Position numbers and translations under genes: made by a program. Below, in pieces: positions 1-7,942 of a DNA stretch of 64,000 bases. The stretch comes from Xanthomonas citri pv. mangiferaeindicae (GTDB taxonomy: Bacteria; Pseudomonadota; Gammaproteobacteria; Xanthomonadales; Xanthomonadaceae): NCBI GenBank assembly GCA_002240395.1, contig CP016836.1, positions 3,162,001 through 3,226,000 of the forward strand. The letters run 5' to 3'. Positions within the stretch are counted from its first letter, which is position 1; each line of letters opens with the position of its first letter. The notes under the pieces were generated by a model. It saw nothing but the letters and a program-made list of their open reading frames with translations, had not been told where the DNA came from and did no database searches.

Positions 1-341
1 TCGATGGCGAGGTTGCCGGCACCGGCGCCGGTCGCCTGCAGCCCACCCGACGCATCGGCCTGGCGGCCATCGGCAAAGCGTGCCTGACGCGCGCGATCGA
101 TGACAGTGCGCCCGGCGCCGGTATCGATCAGGAAAGTGCCGGCGACGCCGTTGATACGGACCTCGACGGCAAGATGCGCCGCGCCATAGCGGCGCATCGG
201 GATCGTGTCGTAACCGCGCGCGGCGAGCAGGCCGGCGAGCGCGCTCGCATCGGCCGGCACCGCGTCGCGGGCATGGGCCGGCGAGAGCGACAGCAGTGCG
301 AGCAGCAGGCCTGTGGCCAGGCTGGGCGGCGATGCGGGCAT
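1..341 (-). CDS. Secreted retropepsin-like aspartic protease family protein (partial)
   Basis: The gene runs off the left edge, so only about 113 N-terminal residues are seen. It opens with a hydrophobic signal peptide ending near residue 24 (AHA). A retropepsin-type active-site signature, FLIDTGAGRTVID, follows with the catalytic Asp at about residue 73. Single-domain periplasmic proteases of this fold normally dimerise through this motif. The ATG (339-341) lies 3 bases after the stop of the SDR gene on the same strand, so the two are probably co-transcribed. The substrate is unknown, and the missing C-terminus prevents a subfamily call. Confidence 0.72.
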   Translation of the reverse strand, partial: MPASPPSLATGLLLALLSLSPAHARDAVPADASALAGLLAARGYDTIPMRRYGAAHLAVEVRINGVAGTFLIDTGAGRTVIDRARQARFADGRQADASGGLQATGAGAGNLAI

Positions 342-344
342 CGC

Positions 345-1115
345 TTACTTGGGTGCCAGCCGGACCGCGCCATCGAGGCGGATGGTCTCGCCGTTGAGGT
401 AGCGGCTGGCCAGGAGGTGGGCGACGAGGTCGGCGAATTCTTCCGGTCGGCCCAGGCGCGAGGGGAACGGAATCGAGGCCGACAGCGACTGCTGCACCGC
501 CTCGGGCATGCCGTCGACCATCGGTGTCCAGAAGATGCCCGGTGCGATGGTGTTGACGCGGATGCCAAAGCGCGCCAGTTCGCGCGCCATCGGCAGCGTC
601 ATGCCGACCACGCCGCCTTTCGACGCTGCGTACGCGGCCTGGCCGATCTGGCCCTCGTAGGCGGCGACACTGGCGGTGTTGACGATCGCACCGCGCTCGC
701 CGTCCTCACCGGGCGCGTTGTGCTGCATGAGCGCGGCCGCGGCCTTGGCGACGTTGAAGCTGCCGACCAGATTGACCATCACCGTGCGGCTGAAGGTCTC
801 CAGCGGCATCGGGGCCTCGCGTCCGAGCACGCGGCCGGCGCCGAGGATGCCGGCGCAGTTGACCGCCGCATTGAGCCCGCCCAGGAACGCGCGTGCGGCC
901 TCGAGGTTGGTCGCGACGCCGGCCTCGTCGGTGACATCGGTGCGCAGGTAGCGCGCGCGATCGGCGCCCAGTGCCTCGACCGCTTCAGCGCCCTTGTCGT
1001 CGTTGACGTCCAGCAGCGCGACCCGGCCGCCATCGGCGACGATGCGATGAGCGACGGCCAGGCCGAGGCCGGAGACTCCACCGGTGACGATGGCGCGGAC
1101 GGAATCGGGAAGCAT
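345..1115 (-). CDS. SDR dehydrogenase, 3-hydroxyacyl-CoA dehydrogenase type II-like
   Basis: A 256-residue short-chain dehydrogenase/reductase. The NAD-binding glycine motif TGGVSGLG is at residues 11-18. The catalytic set is Ser149, Tyr162 and Lys166 (YAASK), and an NCAG motif lies near residue 87. The long variable loop before the active-site Ser and the SVAAYEGQIGQAAY segment resemble the HSD10/type II 3-hydroxyacyl-CoA dehydrogenase branch, which oxidises short-chain hydroxyacyl-CoAs. Substrate assignment is inference. It is followed after 3 bases by the aspartic-protease-like gene. Confidence 0.85.
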   Translation of the reverse strand: MLPDSVRAIVTGGVSGLGLAVAHRIVADGGRVALLDVNDDKGAEAVEALGADRARYLRTDVTDEAGVATNLEAARAFLGGLNAAVNCAGILGAGRVLGREAPMPLETFSRTVMVNLVGSFNVAKAAAALMQHNAPGEDGERGAIVNTASVAAYEGQIGQAAYAASKGGVVGMTLPMARELARFGIRVNTIAPGIFWTPMVDGMPEAVQQSLSASIPFPSRLGRPEEFADLVAHLLASRYLNGETIRLDGAVRLAPK

Positions 1116-1327
1116 GCGCGATCCTTCGAAGACGAAAGCCCGCAGTCTAACCGCTGCGCCCGGGCACGATGTCGCGCGAACTCAGCACAGCGATGCGCCG
1201 GGAGCACGATGCCGCGTCGCAGGTTGAAGGGCGTCGGCACAGGGGCAGGGCACGGCGTTGCGCCGGCGAAACAGACCGAGGCATGACGGCGGGCGGGCTG
1301 GGCGCATGCGTCGCGGTCGAGCGGGAG

Positions 1328-1333
1328 TAAAAT
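1328..1333 (+). promoter_or_regulatory. Candidate -10 hexamer upstream of feoA
   Basis: TAAAAT sits 32 bases before the proposed TTG start of feoA. No good -35 is visible at 17 bases, and I see no convincing Fur box. The call rests only on the hexamer and its position. Confidence 0.35.
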
Positions 1334-1365
1334 CGCGACCCATTCCCATTCGCACCGGACCTGCC

Positions 1366-1611
1366 TTGAACCTCTGTCAGCTGCCGCCGCGCACGCCGGG
1401 CCTCGTCGACGCCGTCGAGGCGGTCGGCAGCCACGATCCGATCGCCCGCCGCCTGGGCGAACTGGGCTTCGCACCCGGCGAGCCGGTCGAGGTGGTCGCG
1501 CTGGCGCCGTTCGGCGGCGACCCGTTGCTGGTCCGCATCGGCTTCACCCGCTTCGCGCTGCGGCGCAGCGAGGCGGCTCGGGTCCAGGTCCATGCTGGAG
1601 ACGCGGCGTGA
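1366..1611 (+). CDS. feoA: FeoA, ferrous iron transport accessory protein
   Basis: An 81-residue SH3-like FeoA domain protein that assists FeoB in cytoplasmic ferrous iron uptake. The motif RRLGELGFAPGEPVEVV is typical of the family. The reading frame is open further upstream to an ATG at 1258, but the leading residues are Arg-rich and unlike FeoA. The TTG at 1366 gives the usual family length and lies just after a -10-like hexamer. Its TGA overlaps the GTG of feoB, so the two are translationally coupled. Confidence 0.88.
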   Translation: MNLCQLPPRTPGLVDAVEAVGSHDPIARRLGELGFAPGEPVEVVALAPFGGDPLLVRIGFTRFALRRSEAARVQVHAGDAA

Positions 1612-3461
1612 CCACGGCGGCCATGCCACGGCTCGCCCTGATTGGCAGTCCAAACGCTGGCAAGACCGCGCTGTTCAACCTGCTGACCGGCAGCCGGCAG
1701 AAGGTCGCCAACTACGCCGGCGTCACCGTCGAGCGCAAGGAAGGCCGGATGCGCGGCCCGGATGGCGCGCAGTGGGCGCTGCTCGACCTGCCCGGCGCCT
1801 ACAGCCTGCAGCCGGCGAGCCTGGACGAACAGATCACCCGCGACCTGTGCCGCGGCTTCTACCCGGGCGAACCCGCCCCCGATGTGCTGGTCTGCGTGGT
1901 CGATGCGACCAATCTGCGGCTGCACCTGCGCTTCGTGCTGGAACTGCGGACGCTGGGCCGGCCGATGGTCGTGGCATTGAACATGGCCGATGCCGCGGCG
2001 CGTCGCGGCATCGTCATCGACGTTGCGGCGCTCGAAGCCGCGCTCGGCGTGCCGGTGGTGGAGACCGTCGCCATCCATCGCGACGGCGCACAGGCGCTGC
2101 GCCAGCGGCTGGCCGACACGGTCGCAAGACCGCGGCCGCCCGCAACCGGCGACGCCGACAGCGACCTGCACGCCCAAGTGCGTGCGCTGCTGGCGGCGAC
2201 GGTGACCATGCCGCGCCGGACCGCGTGGATCGACGATGCCTTCGATCGCTGGCTACTGCACCCGGTGTTCGGCCTGCTGGCGCTGGCGCTGGTGATGTTC
2301 CTGATCTTCCAGGCCGTCTATGCCTGGGCGACGCCGCTGATGGACATGATCGACGCCGGCACCTCCGCACTTGGCGCCTGGGTGTCGGCGACGCTGCCAT
2401 CTGGTCCGCTGACCAGTCTGCTCGCTGACGGCATCATCGCCGGCCTGGGCGGGGTGATCGTCTTCCTGCCACAGATCCTGATCCTGTTTCTTTTCATCCT
2501 GGCGCTGGAGGAATCGGGCTACCTGCCGCGTGCGGCGTTTCTGCTCGACCGACTGATGAAAGGCGCCGGGTTGTCGGGGCGGTCGTTCATCCCATTGCTG
2601 TCGAGCTTCGCCTGCGCGATTCCCGGGATCATGGCCACCCGCTCGATCCAGGACCCGCGCGACCGGCTGGCGACGATCATGGTCGCGCCGCTGATGACCT
2701 GCTCGGCCCGGCTGCCGGTCTATGCGCTGCTGATCGGTGCGTTCATTCCGCAGCGGCAGGTCTGGGGCGCGCTCAACCTGCAGGGGCTGGTGCTGTTCGC
2801 GCTGTACATGGCCGGCATCCTCAGCGCGCTGGCGGTGTCGTTCGTGATGAAGCGATGGCGCCGCGACCGCAGCGAGCATCCGTTGCTGCTGGAGCTGCCG
2901 TCCTACCGGCTGCCGCATCCGCGCGACCTGGCGATCGGGCTGAAGGAGCGCGCGATGATCTTCCTGCGCCGCGTGGGCGGCATCATCCTCGCGCTGACCG
3001 TGCTGTTGTGGGTGCTGCTCTCGTTTCCGGCACCGCCCGACGGTGCGACCGGGGCCGCAATCGAGTACAGCCTGGGCGGCCGCCTGGGTCATGCGCTGGC
3101 GCTGGTGTTCGCGCCGCTGGGCTTCAACTGGCAGATCTGCATCGCGTTGATCCCCGGCCTGGCCGCGCGCGAAGTCGCCGTCGCATCGCTGGCGACCGTC
3201 TATGCGTTGTCGGCCGTCGACGACGACGCGGCGGTCCAGGCGCTGACCCCGATCATCACCGATGGCTGGTCGCTCGCGACCGGGCTGTCGCTGCTGGTGT
3301 GGTTCATCTATGCGCCGCAGTGTATTTCGACCTGGGCGACGATCCGGCGCGAAACCGGCTCCTGGCGGCTGATGGCGATCAACGCCGGCTACCTGTTCGC
3401 CTTGGCCTACCTCGCCTCGTTGCTGACCTACCAGGTGGCGCGCGCGCTGGGGGCGGGGTGA
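1608..3461 (+). CDS. feoB: FeoB, ferrous iron transporter
   Basis: A 617-residue inner-membrane Fe(II) permease with an N-terminal G-protein domain: G1 GSPNAGKT at residues 13-20, G3 DLPG at 60-63 and G4 NMAD at 125-128. A membrane region follows, with the Gate-type segments ESGYLPRAAF and SSFACAIPGIMATR and a later AAREVAVASLATVY segment. It is shorter than the E. coli protein (773 residues), mainly because the helical linker and C-terminal tail are short. The GTG start overlaps the feoA stop, and its own stop overlaps the next small gene. Confidence 0.95.
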   Translation: MTTAAMPRLALIGSPNAGKTALFNLLTGSRQKVANYAGVTVERKEGRMRGPDGAQWALLDLPGAYSLQPASLDEQITRDLCRGFYPGEPAPDVLVCVVDATNLRLHLRFVLELRTLGRPMVVALNMADAAARRGIVIDVAALEAALGVPVVETVAIHRDGAQALRQRLADTVARPRPPATGDADSDLHAQVRALLAATVTMPRRTAWIDDAFDRWLLHPVFGLLALALVMFLIFQAVYAWATPLMDMIDAGTSALGAWVSATLPSGPLTSLLADGIIAGLGGVIVFLPQILILFLFILALEESGYLPRAAFLLDRLMKGAGLSGRSFIPLLSSFACAIPGIMATRSIQDPRDRLATIMVAPLMTCSARLPVYALLIGAFIPQRQVWGALNLQGLVLFALYMAGILSALAVSFVMKRWRRDRSEHPLLLELPSYRLPHPRDLAIGLKERAMIFLRRVGGIILALTVLLWVLLSFPAPPDGATGAAIEYSLGGRLGHALALVFAPLGFNWQICIALIPGLAAREVAVASLATVYALSAVDDDAAVQALTPIITDGWSLATGLSLLVWFIYAPQCISTWATIRRETGSWRLMAINAGYLFALAYLASLLTYQVARALGAG

Positions 3462-3694
3462 GCGCGGACGTGCAACTGGCGCTGCAGTACGCGGCGGTCA
3501 CGCTGCTGGTTGCCGTCAGCGGCTGGGTCGTGCTGAAGAAGCAGGCGCCGGCGACTGCGCGGCGCCTGCGGATCGCGCTGGCGGTGCCGCTGCTGCGTCC
3601 GGGCCGGCCGGCCTGGATGCGCGCGCTGGGACGGCGCATCGCGCCCGAGCCGCGCGTCGGCGCGGGCTGCGGCGGCTGCGACGGCTGCGGTTGA
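3458..3694 (+). CDS. FeoB-associated small Cys-tailed membrane protein
   Basis: A 78-residue protein translated from a GTG that overlaps the feoB stop (GTGA). It has one N-terminal membrane helix (about residues 7-26), a basic middle, and a C-terminal tail CGGCDGCG with three cysteines. Position and layout resemble the FeoB-associated Cys-rich membrane proteins that take the FeoC position in many feo operons. Iron or redox binding by the tail is inference. The long upstream extension of this frame lies inside feoB and is not coding. Confidence 0.7.
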   Translation: MSADVQLALQYAAVTLLVAVSGWVVLKKQAPATARRLRIALAVPLLRPGRPAWMRALGRRIAPEPRVGAGCGGCDGCG

Positions 3695-3727
3695 ATCCGG
3701 CATCCATAAGCGCTGGCGAGGCCGCGC

Positions 3728-4264
3728 TCAGGCGCCCTGCTCGAATGCCGCCAGGGTGTGTTCGAGATAGTCGATCGCCTCGGCGTGATGCGCCGGGGGC
3801 ACTGTGGTCCCGAGCTGGCTGCGACCATCGCGCAGAGGTACGTACGCGCCGAGTTGCTCGCCACCCCACAGGAAGTCCACGACCACGATGAAGTCGTCAG
3901 CCTCGGCGCGGTGCCATGCCGCAGCGCCGCGCAGCGGCGTGAGCATGCGCAGCAGCGCTTCGAGGTTCTCCGATGCGCTCAGCATCGCGATCCGGCATAC
4001 GCCGGTCGCGGCGTCGTAGTCGATCGGCGGCATGCCCAGGGCAGGGTCACGCTGCCAGGCCTCAATGATGTCCGCGACCCGGCCGGCATCGACATCGGCA
4101 AGCAGGCCTGCCGGCAAGCACCCATTGCCGGCCAGTCGATGCTGGTCGAACCAGGCCTGCCAGTCGCCGAAGGCGGACGGCTGGGCAGGCGCGGAGGCCA
4201 GGAACGCTTCGAAGGCGCCGGGCGCGAAGCTCAGCCGGGCATACAGCGAATACGGTTCGGACAT
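3728..4264 (-). CDS. Conserved hypothetical protein
   Basis: A 178-residue soluble protein, acidic and rich in Ala, Trp and Leu, with no signal peptide or membrane helix. I do not recognise a family. The start at 4264 (MSEPYSLYAR) is chosen because the upstream open frame is Ser/Arg-rich and overlaps the zinc-ribbon gene. It lies 25 bases downstream of the zinc-ribbon gene on the same strand and converges on the feo operon 33 bases away. No function is proposed. Confidence 0.65.
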   Translation of the reverse strand: MSEPYSLYARLSFAPGAFEAFLASAPAQPSAFGDWQAWFDQHRLAGNGCLPAGLLADVDAGRVADIIEAWQRDPALGMPPIDYDAATGVCRIAMLSASENLEALLRMLTPLRGAAAWHRAEADDFIVVVDFLWGGEQLGAYVPLRDGRSQLGTTVPPAHHAEAIDYLEHTLAAFEQGA

Positions 4265-4289
4265 CCGGCGCGCTGCTCGATCGCGTGGA

Positions 4290-4667
4290 TCAGTGCCGGC
4301 CGCGGCGGTTGGGTCCGCGCCGCATGTCGTTGGTCGGTACCACCTCGACGGCGAGGCTGAAGTGTCGCTCGTCGCCGCCGAACAGCGCGCCCACGCCGAC
4401 GACCTGACGGTTGAGCTCCTTGCCGGCTTCGTCACGGATCACCAGCACCACTGAGTATTCCCAGGCGCCGCCTTCGGACGGGTGTCGGATCGTGCCCTCG
4501 ACCTGCAGCGCGGTCGTTGCCTCCTGGGTGCCGATGCTGGTGGATGCATCGGCATCGAAACGCAGGTAGTGCCGGCACGCCGGGCAGCGCGCCGAGCTCT
4601 CGAGGATCGTGGTCTTGCAGTGCGGGCAGACGCGGGTCGCGCCTGCCGCACCGGTACGGGGATCCAT
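4290..4667 (-). CDS. Zinc-ribbon domain protein, bactofilin partner
   Basis: A 125-residue protein with an N-terminal zinc ribbon (CPHC at 14-17, CPAC at 28-31). A beta-rich region of about 80 residues follows, ending in a basic tail (MRRGPNRRGRH). The ATG at 4667 is one base after the bactofilin stop, so this start is preferred to the upstream in-frame ATG that overlaps bactofilin. The tight coupling suggests a role linked to bactofilin, but this is inference from position only. Confidence 0.75.
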   Translation of the reverse strand: MDPRTGAAGATRVCPHCKTTILESSARCPACRHYLRFDADASTSIGTQEATTALQVEGTIRHPSEGGAWEYSVVLVIRDEAGKELNRQVVGVGALFGGDERHFSLAVEVVPTNDMRRGPNRRGRH

Positions 4668-4668
4668 A

Positions 4669-5217
4669 TCAGGTGCGTTCGGACGCCGCTGCATCCTTGC
4701 TACGGGAGGCCGGGCGTTCGTCGCCCTTGCTCTCGCCCCAACCGCACTCGACGTGCCCGCGGATCTTCGAACCCGCGGCGACCGTCAGCGAGCCGGCCTT
4801 GAGGTCGCCGGTCATCACCGCCGAGGCGCGCAACTCGACCAGCGAGGCCGAATCGATGTTGCCGTCGAGTTCGCCCGACACCAGCACCTGGTTGGCACGG
4901 ACACCACCGTTGAGCTTGGCGCCGTGTTCGATCGTCAGGCTGCCCTGGACGTTGACGTCGCCCTTGAAACGGCCGGCGATGCGGACATCGCCCGAGCCCT
5001 CGATCTTGCCCTCGATCGTGAGATCGGCCGCGATGATCGATTCCTTCGCAACGGGCGCCGGCGCACTGCGCGGCGGCATCGGGGTCGGCGTCGCGAAGTC
5101 GGCGACGGCCTGCGTCGGCGGCGTTGCGTCGCGGACCGGCGCGGGCGGAAGCGAGGCCTCATTGCCTGGAGCGGGCGAATCCTTCTTGGCGGAACCGGAA
5201 CTTGGAAAAATAGCCAT
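4669..5217 (-). CDS. Bactofilin (polymer-forming cytoskeletal protein)
   Basis: A 182-residue bactofilin. A Pro/Ala-rich disordered N-terminus (about residues 1-58) is followed by a right-handed beta-helix domain with repeated short strands (SIIAADLTIEGKIEGSGDV, then VNVQGSLTIEHGAKLNGGV, and so on) to about residue 160, and a charged tail. Bactofilins polymerise without nucleotide and act in cell shape or localisation. The ATG at 5217 was chosen over longer open frame because the upstream part is Pro/Arg-rich and runs through the leader. Confidence 0.9.
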   Translation of the reverse strand: MAIFPSSGSAKKDSPAPGNEASLPPAPVRDATPPTQAVADFATPTPMPPRSAPAPVAKESIIAADLTIEGKIEGSGDVRIAGRFKGDVNVQGSLTIEHGAKLNGGVRANQVLVSGELDGNIDSASLVELRASAVMTGDLKAGSLTVAAGSKIRGHVECGWGESKGDERPASRSKDAAASERT

Positions 5218-5546
5218 GTCGCGTGTTACCTCGGAGATGGACGGGGCCGCCGATGCACCCAACGGGCCGGTCCGCGCCGCCGGGGGGACGGCGCGGAAGG
5301 CCGAGACTAGCACGCACTTTGGGGTGGGCAACGGGGGGCCGGAGGCCCTGCGTTCAGCCGGAAAACCAGCGTGAGGATCGGCCGCGACGCACCGTTTTCC
5401 GCGCCGCAAAGGGCCTGGTGCGCTTTGCCAGCCACCTAGGGCGCGAGCCGGCAACATGCCCATTCATCGATCGTCGCTGGTTCTGTGTTGGGCACCGTTC
5501 ACAGAGCTGGACAGCGTGACTGGAACGGGTGGCGAATCGACCAACG
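5218..5546. other. Intergenic region upstream of bactofilin
   Basis: About 330 bases between the bactofilin start and the terminator of the downstream lipoprotein gene. It must contain the bactofilin promoter on the minus strand, but I cannot place a convincing -35/-10 pair. Open frames through it lack coding character. Nothing else is recognised. Confidence 0.5.
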
Positions 5547-5570
5547 AAAAAGCCCGCCTTGCGGCGGGCT
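5547..5570 (-). terminator. Rho-independent terminator of the lipoprotein gene
   Basis: An 8-bp stem AGCCCGCC/GGCGGGCT with a 4-base loop. Read on the minus strand it is followed by a T-run (positions 5551-5547). It lies 26 bases past the stop of the 5597-5956 gene. Confidence 0.85.
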
Positions 5571-5596
5571 CGAAAAGCGGCGTCGCGGAAGCAGGC

Positions 5597-5956
5597 TCAA
5601 CGGTCGGCGCGTTCTTCCATGCGCTCGCCGGTGTTTTCGATCGCCTCGCCGGCACGCTGGGTGGCGCGGCCCGTGGCAGCGGCTGCGTCGCGGGCTGCGG
5701 CTTCGGAACGGGCCGCGGCTTCGTCGGCGGCGACTTCGGCCCGGCGCATTGCGTCCGACGACGCAGCGGCGGCGGCATCGGCACCTTCGCGCGCGGCCTC
5801 GCCGGTTGCCGATGCGGCCTCGGAGATCGCGCGGCCAGCGTTGTCGGCCGCGGCCGAGGCTTCGGCACGCTCGCGCTCGGCGTCGGCGCTGTGGTTACTG
5901 CAGGCGGCCAGCGCCAGGGCGGCGACGGCAGTGGCGGTCATCACGGTGAAGCGCAT
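5597..5956 (-). CDS. Alanine-rich lipoprotein 1
   Basis: A 119-residue predicted lipoprotein with signal peptide and lipobox LAAC, the lipidated Cys at residue 19. The mature part is an Ala/Glu/Arg/Asp low-complexity sequence probably forming one long amphipathic helix or coiled coil. A minus-strand GGAGA precedes the ATG at 5956. An ATG 5 bases upstream is out of frame. The lipobox geometry matches the next gene (also Cys19), suggesting a tandem duplication. Lpp-like or stress-related roles are possible, but the function is unknown. Confidence 0.75.
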   Translation of the reverse strand: MRFTVMTATAVAALALAACSNHSADAERERAEASAAADNAGRAISEAASATGEAAREGADAAAAASSDAMRRAEVAADEAAARSEAAARDAAAATGRATQRAGEAIENTGERMEERADR

Positions 5957-6046
5957 GGCATGTCTCCTGTCGGGGTGGGTCTGGACACGAAGCGTGAATG
6001 CGCCGATGTGAGCGTAGTGGCAAGGCCGGGCAGGGGCCCGCCCATG

Positions 6047-6077
6047 AAAAAAGGCCGCCGGGAAACCCGGCGGCCTT
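6047..6077 (-). terminator. Rho-independent terminator of the second lipoprotein gene
   Basis: A 12-bp stem AAGGCCGCCGGG with loop AAA and its complement, followed on the minus strand by a T-run (6052-6047). It lies 41 bases after the stop of the 6118-6453 gene and separates the two lipoprotein genes. Confidence 0.85.
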
Positions 6078-6117
6078 CTGCAATTCGACACAGTGGCGCG
6101 AAGGCCACCGAGCGGAA

Positions 6118-6453
6118 TTACGGAGCGACTTCCTGCGCTGCGTCCTTGGCGTCTTCGGCCTTGGTCTCAGCGTGGTCAGCAGCGTCGGCAGCGTGCTCGG
6201 CAGCGCTGTCGGTGCCAGCAGCGGCGGCGTCGGCAGCGGCTTCGGCAGCGGCGTCGGCAGCAGCAGCAGCGTCGTCAGCGGCGGTCTGCGCGGTGCCAGC
6301 GACGGCCGGATCGGTCGTCTCGTTGGCAGCGGCCTGCGCGTCGGCAGCGGCGTCAGCGGCGCCTTCGGCCGAGCTGTTGGCCTGATCGGCGTTGCTGCAG
6401 GCAGCCAGCGCAAAACCCATAGCCAGGGCAAGCAGAGCCTTGTTGATCGTCAT
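6118..6453 (-). CDS. Alanine-rich lipoprotein 2
   Basis: A 111-residue predicted lipoprotein with lipobox LAAC and Cys19. The mature chain is about half alanine with interspersed Asp, Glu and Thr, likely helical and acidic. The start at 6453 is supported by AGGAAGA about 8 bases upstream on the minus strand. It is similar in layout to the gene at 5597-5956 but more acidic. It has its own terminator, so the two are probably separate transcription units. Function is unknown. Confidence 0.75.
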   Translation of the reverse strand: MTINKALLALAMGFALAACSNADQANSSAEGAADAAADAQAAANETTDPAVAGTAQTAADDAAAAADAAAEAAADAAAAGTDSAAEHAADAADHAETKAEDAKDAAQEVAP

Positions 6454-6578
6454 TGTGTCTTCCTCGTCTGAAAGTGTGGGCAACGCGCTAAATGCGCGCC
6501 GGCAACATCATGACAAGCCGCGAACGGCTGTCAAGCGGGAGTTCGTGGTTTTTTCGTAAAAATCACGTTAACCGAAGT

Positions 6579-7754
6579 TCACGCCATTTCGACGGCAATT
6601 GCGGTCGCTTCGCCGCCACCGATACAAAGTGAAGCGACTCCGCGACTTAGGCCGCGCGCCTTGAGCGCGTGGACCAGCGTCACGATCAATCGCGCACCGC
6701 TCGCGCCGATCGGATGGCCGAGCGCCAGTGCGCCCCCATTCACATTGAGGCGGTCGTGGGGGATGCCCAGATCCTTCATCGGCGCCATCGCGACGTTGGC
6801 GAACGCCTCGTTGACCTCGAACAGGTCGACATCTTCGACCTTCCAGCCCGCCTTGTCGAGGACATTGCGGATCGCGGTCACCGGCGCGGTGGTGAACCAT
6901 TCGGGCGCCTGCGAGTGCCGGCCGTGGGCGACGATGCGCGCCAGCGGGGTCAGGCCACGGGCGGCAGCCTCGTCGGCCGAGGTCAGCACCAGCGCGGCGG
7001 CGCCGTCGGAGATGCTCGACGAGCTCGCCGCGGTGAGCCGGCCGTCCTTGCCGAAGGCCGCGCGCAGGGTCGGGATCTTGTCGATCTGGATGCGTCCGGG
7101 CTGCTCGTCGGTGTCGAAGCTCGCCTCGCCCTTGCGGGTGTTGACCACGACCGGAACGATCTCGTCCTTGAATGCGCCCGACGCGATCGCGTGCTTGGCG
7201 CGGGTTGCGCTCTCCACCGCATAGGCGTCGAGGTCCTCGCGGCTGAAGCCGTACTTCTCGCTGGCGATGTCGCCGAATACGCCCATCGACTTGCCGTCAT
7301 ACGGATTGGTCAGGCCGTCCCAGGCCATGTGGTCGAGGAACTCGGCGCTGCCGTAGCGGATGCCGGCGCGAGCGCCGGGCAGCAGATGCGGCGCGTTGGT
7401 CATCGACTCCATGCCGCCGGCGACCACCACCTTCGCGGTGCCGGCCTTGATCATGTCGTGGCCGTACATCACCGCCTGCATGCCCGAGCCGCAGACCTTG
7501 TTGATGGTCACGCACCCGGCGCTGTCGGGAATGCCGGCCGCGCGCGAGGCCTGGCGTGCGGGCGCCTGGCCCAGGCCTGCCGGCAGCACGCAGCCGACGA
7601 CGGTCTCGTCGACCTGGTCGGGCGCGAGGCCCGCATGCTCGAGCGCGGCTCGGATCGCCGTGGCGCCGAGCGTCGGCGTCGGGACGCCGGCGAACTGGCC
7701 GAGCATGGATCCGATGGCAGTGCGCTTGGCACCGACGATGACGATGTCAGTCAT
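6579..7754 (-). CDS. atoB: Acetyl-CoA C-acetyltransferase (thiolase)
   Basis: A 391-residue thiolase II. The acyl-accepting Cys is at residue 88 (NKVCGSGMQAV), His347 is in GHPIGASGAR and Cys377 in CIGGGEA, so the full catalytic set is present. It condenses two acetyl-CoA to acetoacetyl-CoA or runs in reverse. Length and motifs fit the AtoB/PhaA biosynthetic type. No beta-oxidation partner is adjacent. The start at 7754 gives the canonical MTDIVIVGAKRT, and the frame upstream is not family-like. It diverges from the autotransporter gene. Confidence 0.92.
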   Translation of the reverse strand: MTDIVIVGAKRTAIGSMLGQFAGVPTPTLGATAIRAALEHAGLAPDQVDETVVGCVLPAGLGQAPARQASRAAGIPDSAGCVTINKVCGSGMQAVMYGHDMIKAGTAKVVVAGGMESMTNAPHLLPGARAGIRYGSAEFLDHMAWDGLTNPYDGKSMGVFGDIASEKYGFSREDLDAYAVESATRAKHAIASGAFKDEIVPVVVNTRKGEASFDTDEQPGRIQIDKIPTLRAAFGKDGRLTAASSSSISDGAAALVLTSADEAAARGLTPLARIVAHGRHSQAPEWFTTAPVTAIRNVLDKAGWKVEDVDLFEVNEAFANVAMAPMKDLGIPHDRLNVNGGALALGHPIGASGARLIVTLVHALKARGLSRGVASLCIGGGEATAIAVEMA

Positions 7755-7793
7755 GGTGAAAACTCCGTAGTGAGCGCGGCATGCGATCGGCCG

Positions 7794-7799
7794 ATTATC
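7794..7799 (-). promoter_or_regulatory. Candidate -10 hexamer for the thiolase gene
   Basis: GATAAT read on the minus strand, 39 bases upstream of the thiolase ATG, in the 188-base divergent gap. The -35 region is poor, so the call rests on the hexamer and position. Confidence 0.35.
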
Positions 7800-7942
7800 G
7801 CATCGCTCCGAGGTGCGTGCCGCCTGGTCGTTGGTGGCTTGGACACGATGGCGCGCGTCGTCGATTGCAGGTATAGAAGACTGCGCAGGGGACGCCGGCC
7901 GCGCCACGGGGTGCGGGCATCGCCAATGGAAGAGGGAATACG

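Noticed and set aside
5218..5546. A possible tRNA or small RNA in the bactofilin leader
   Set aside because: No T-arm sequence or cloverleaf could be drawn; short hairpins only.
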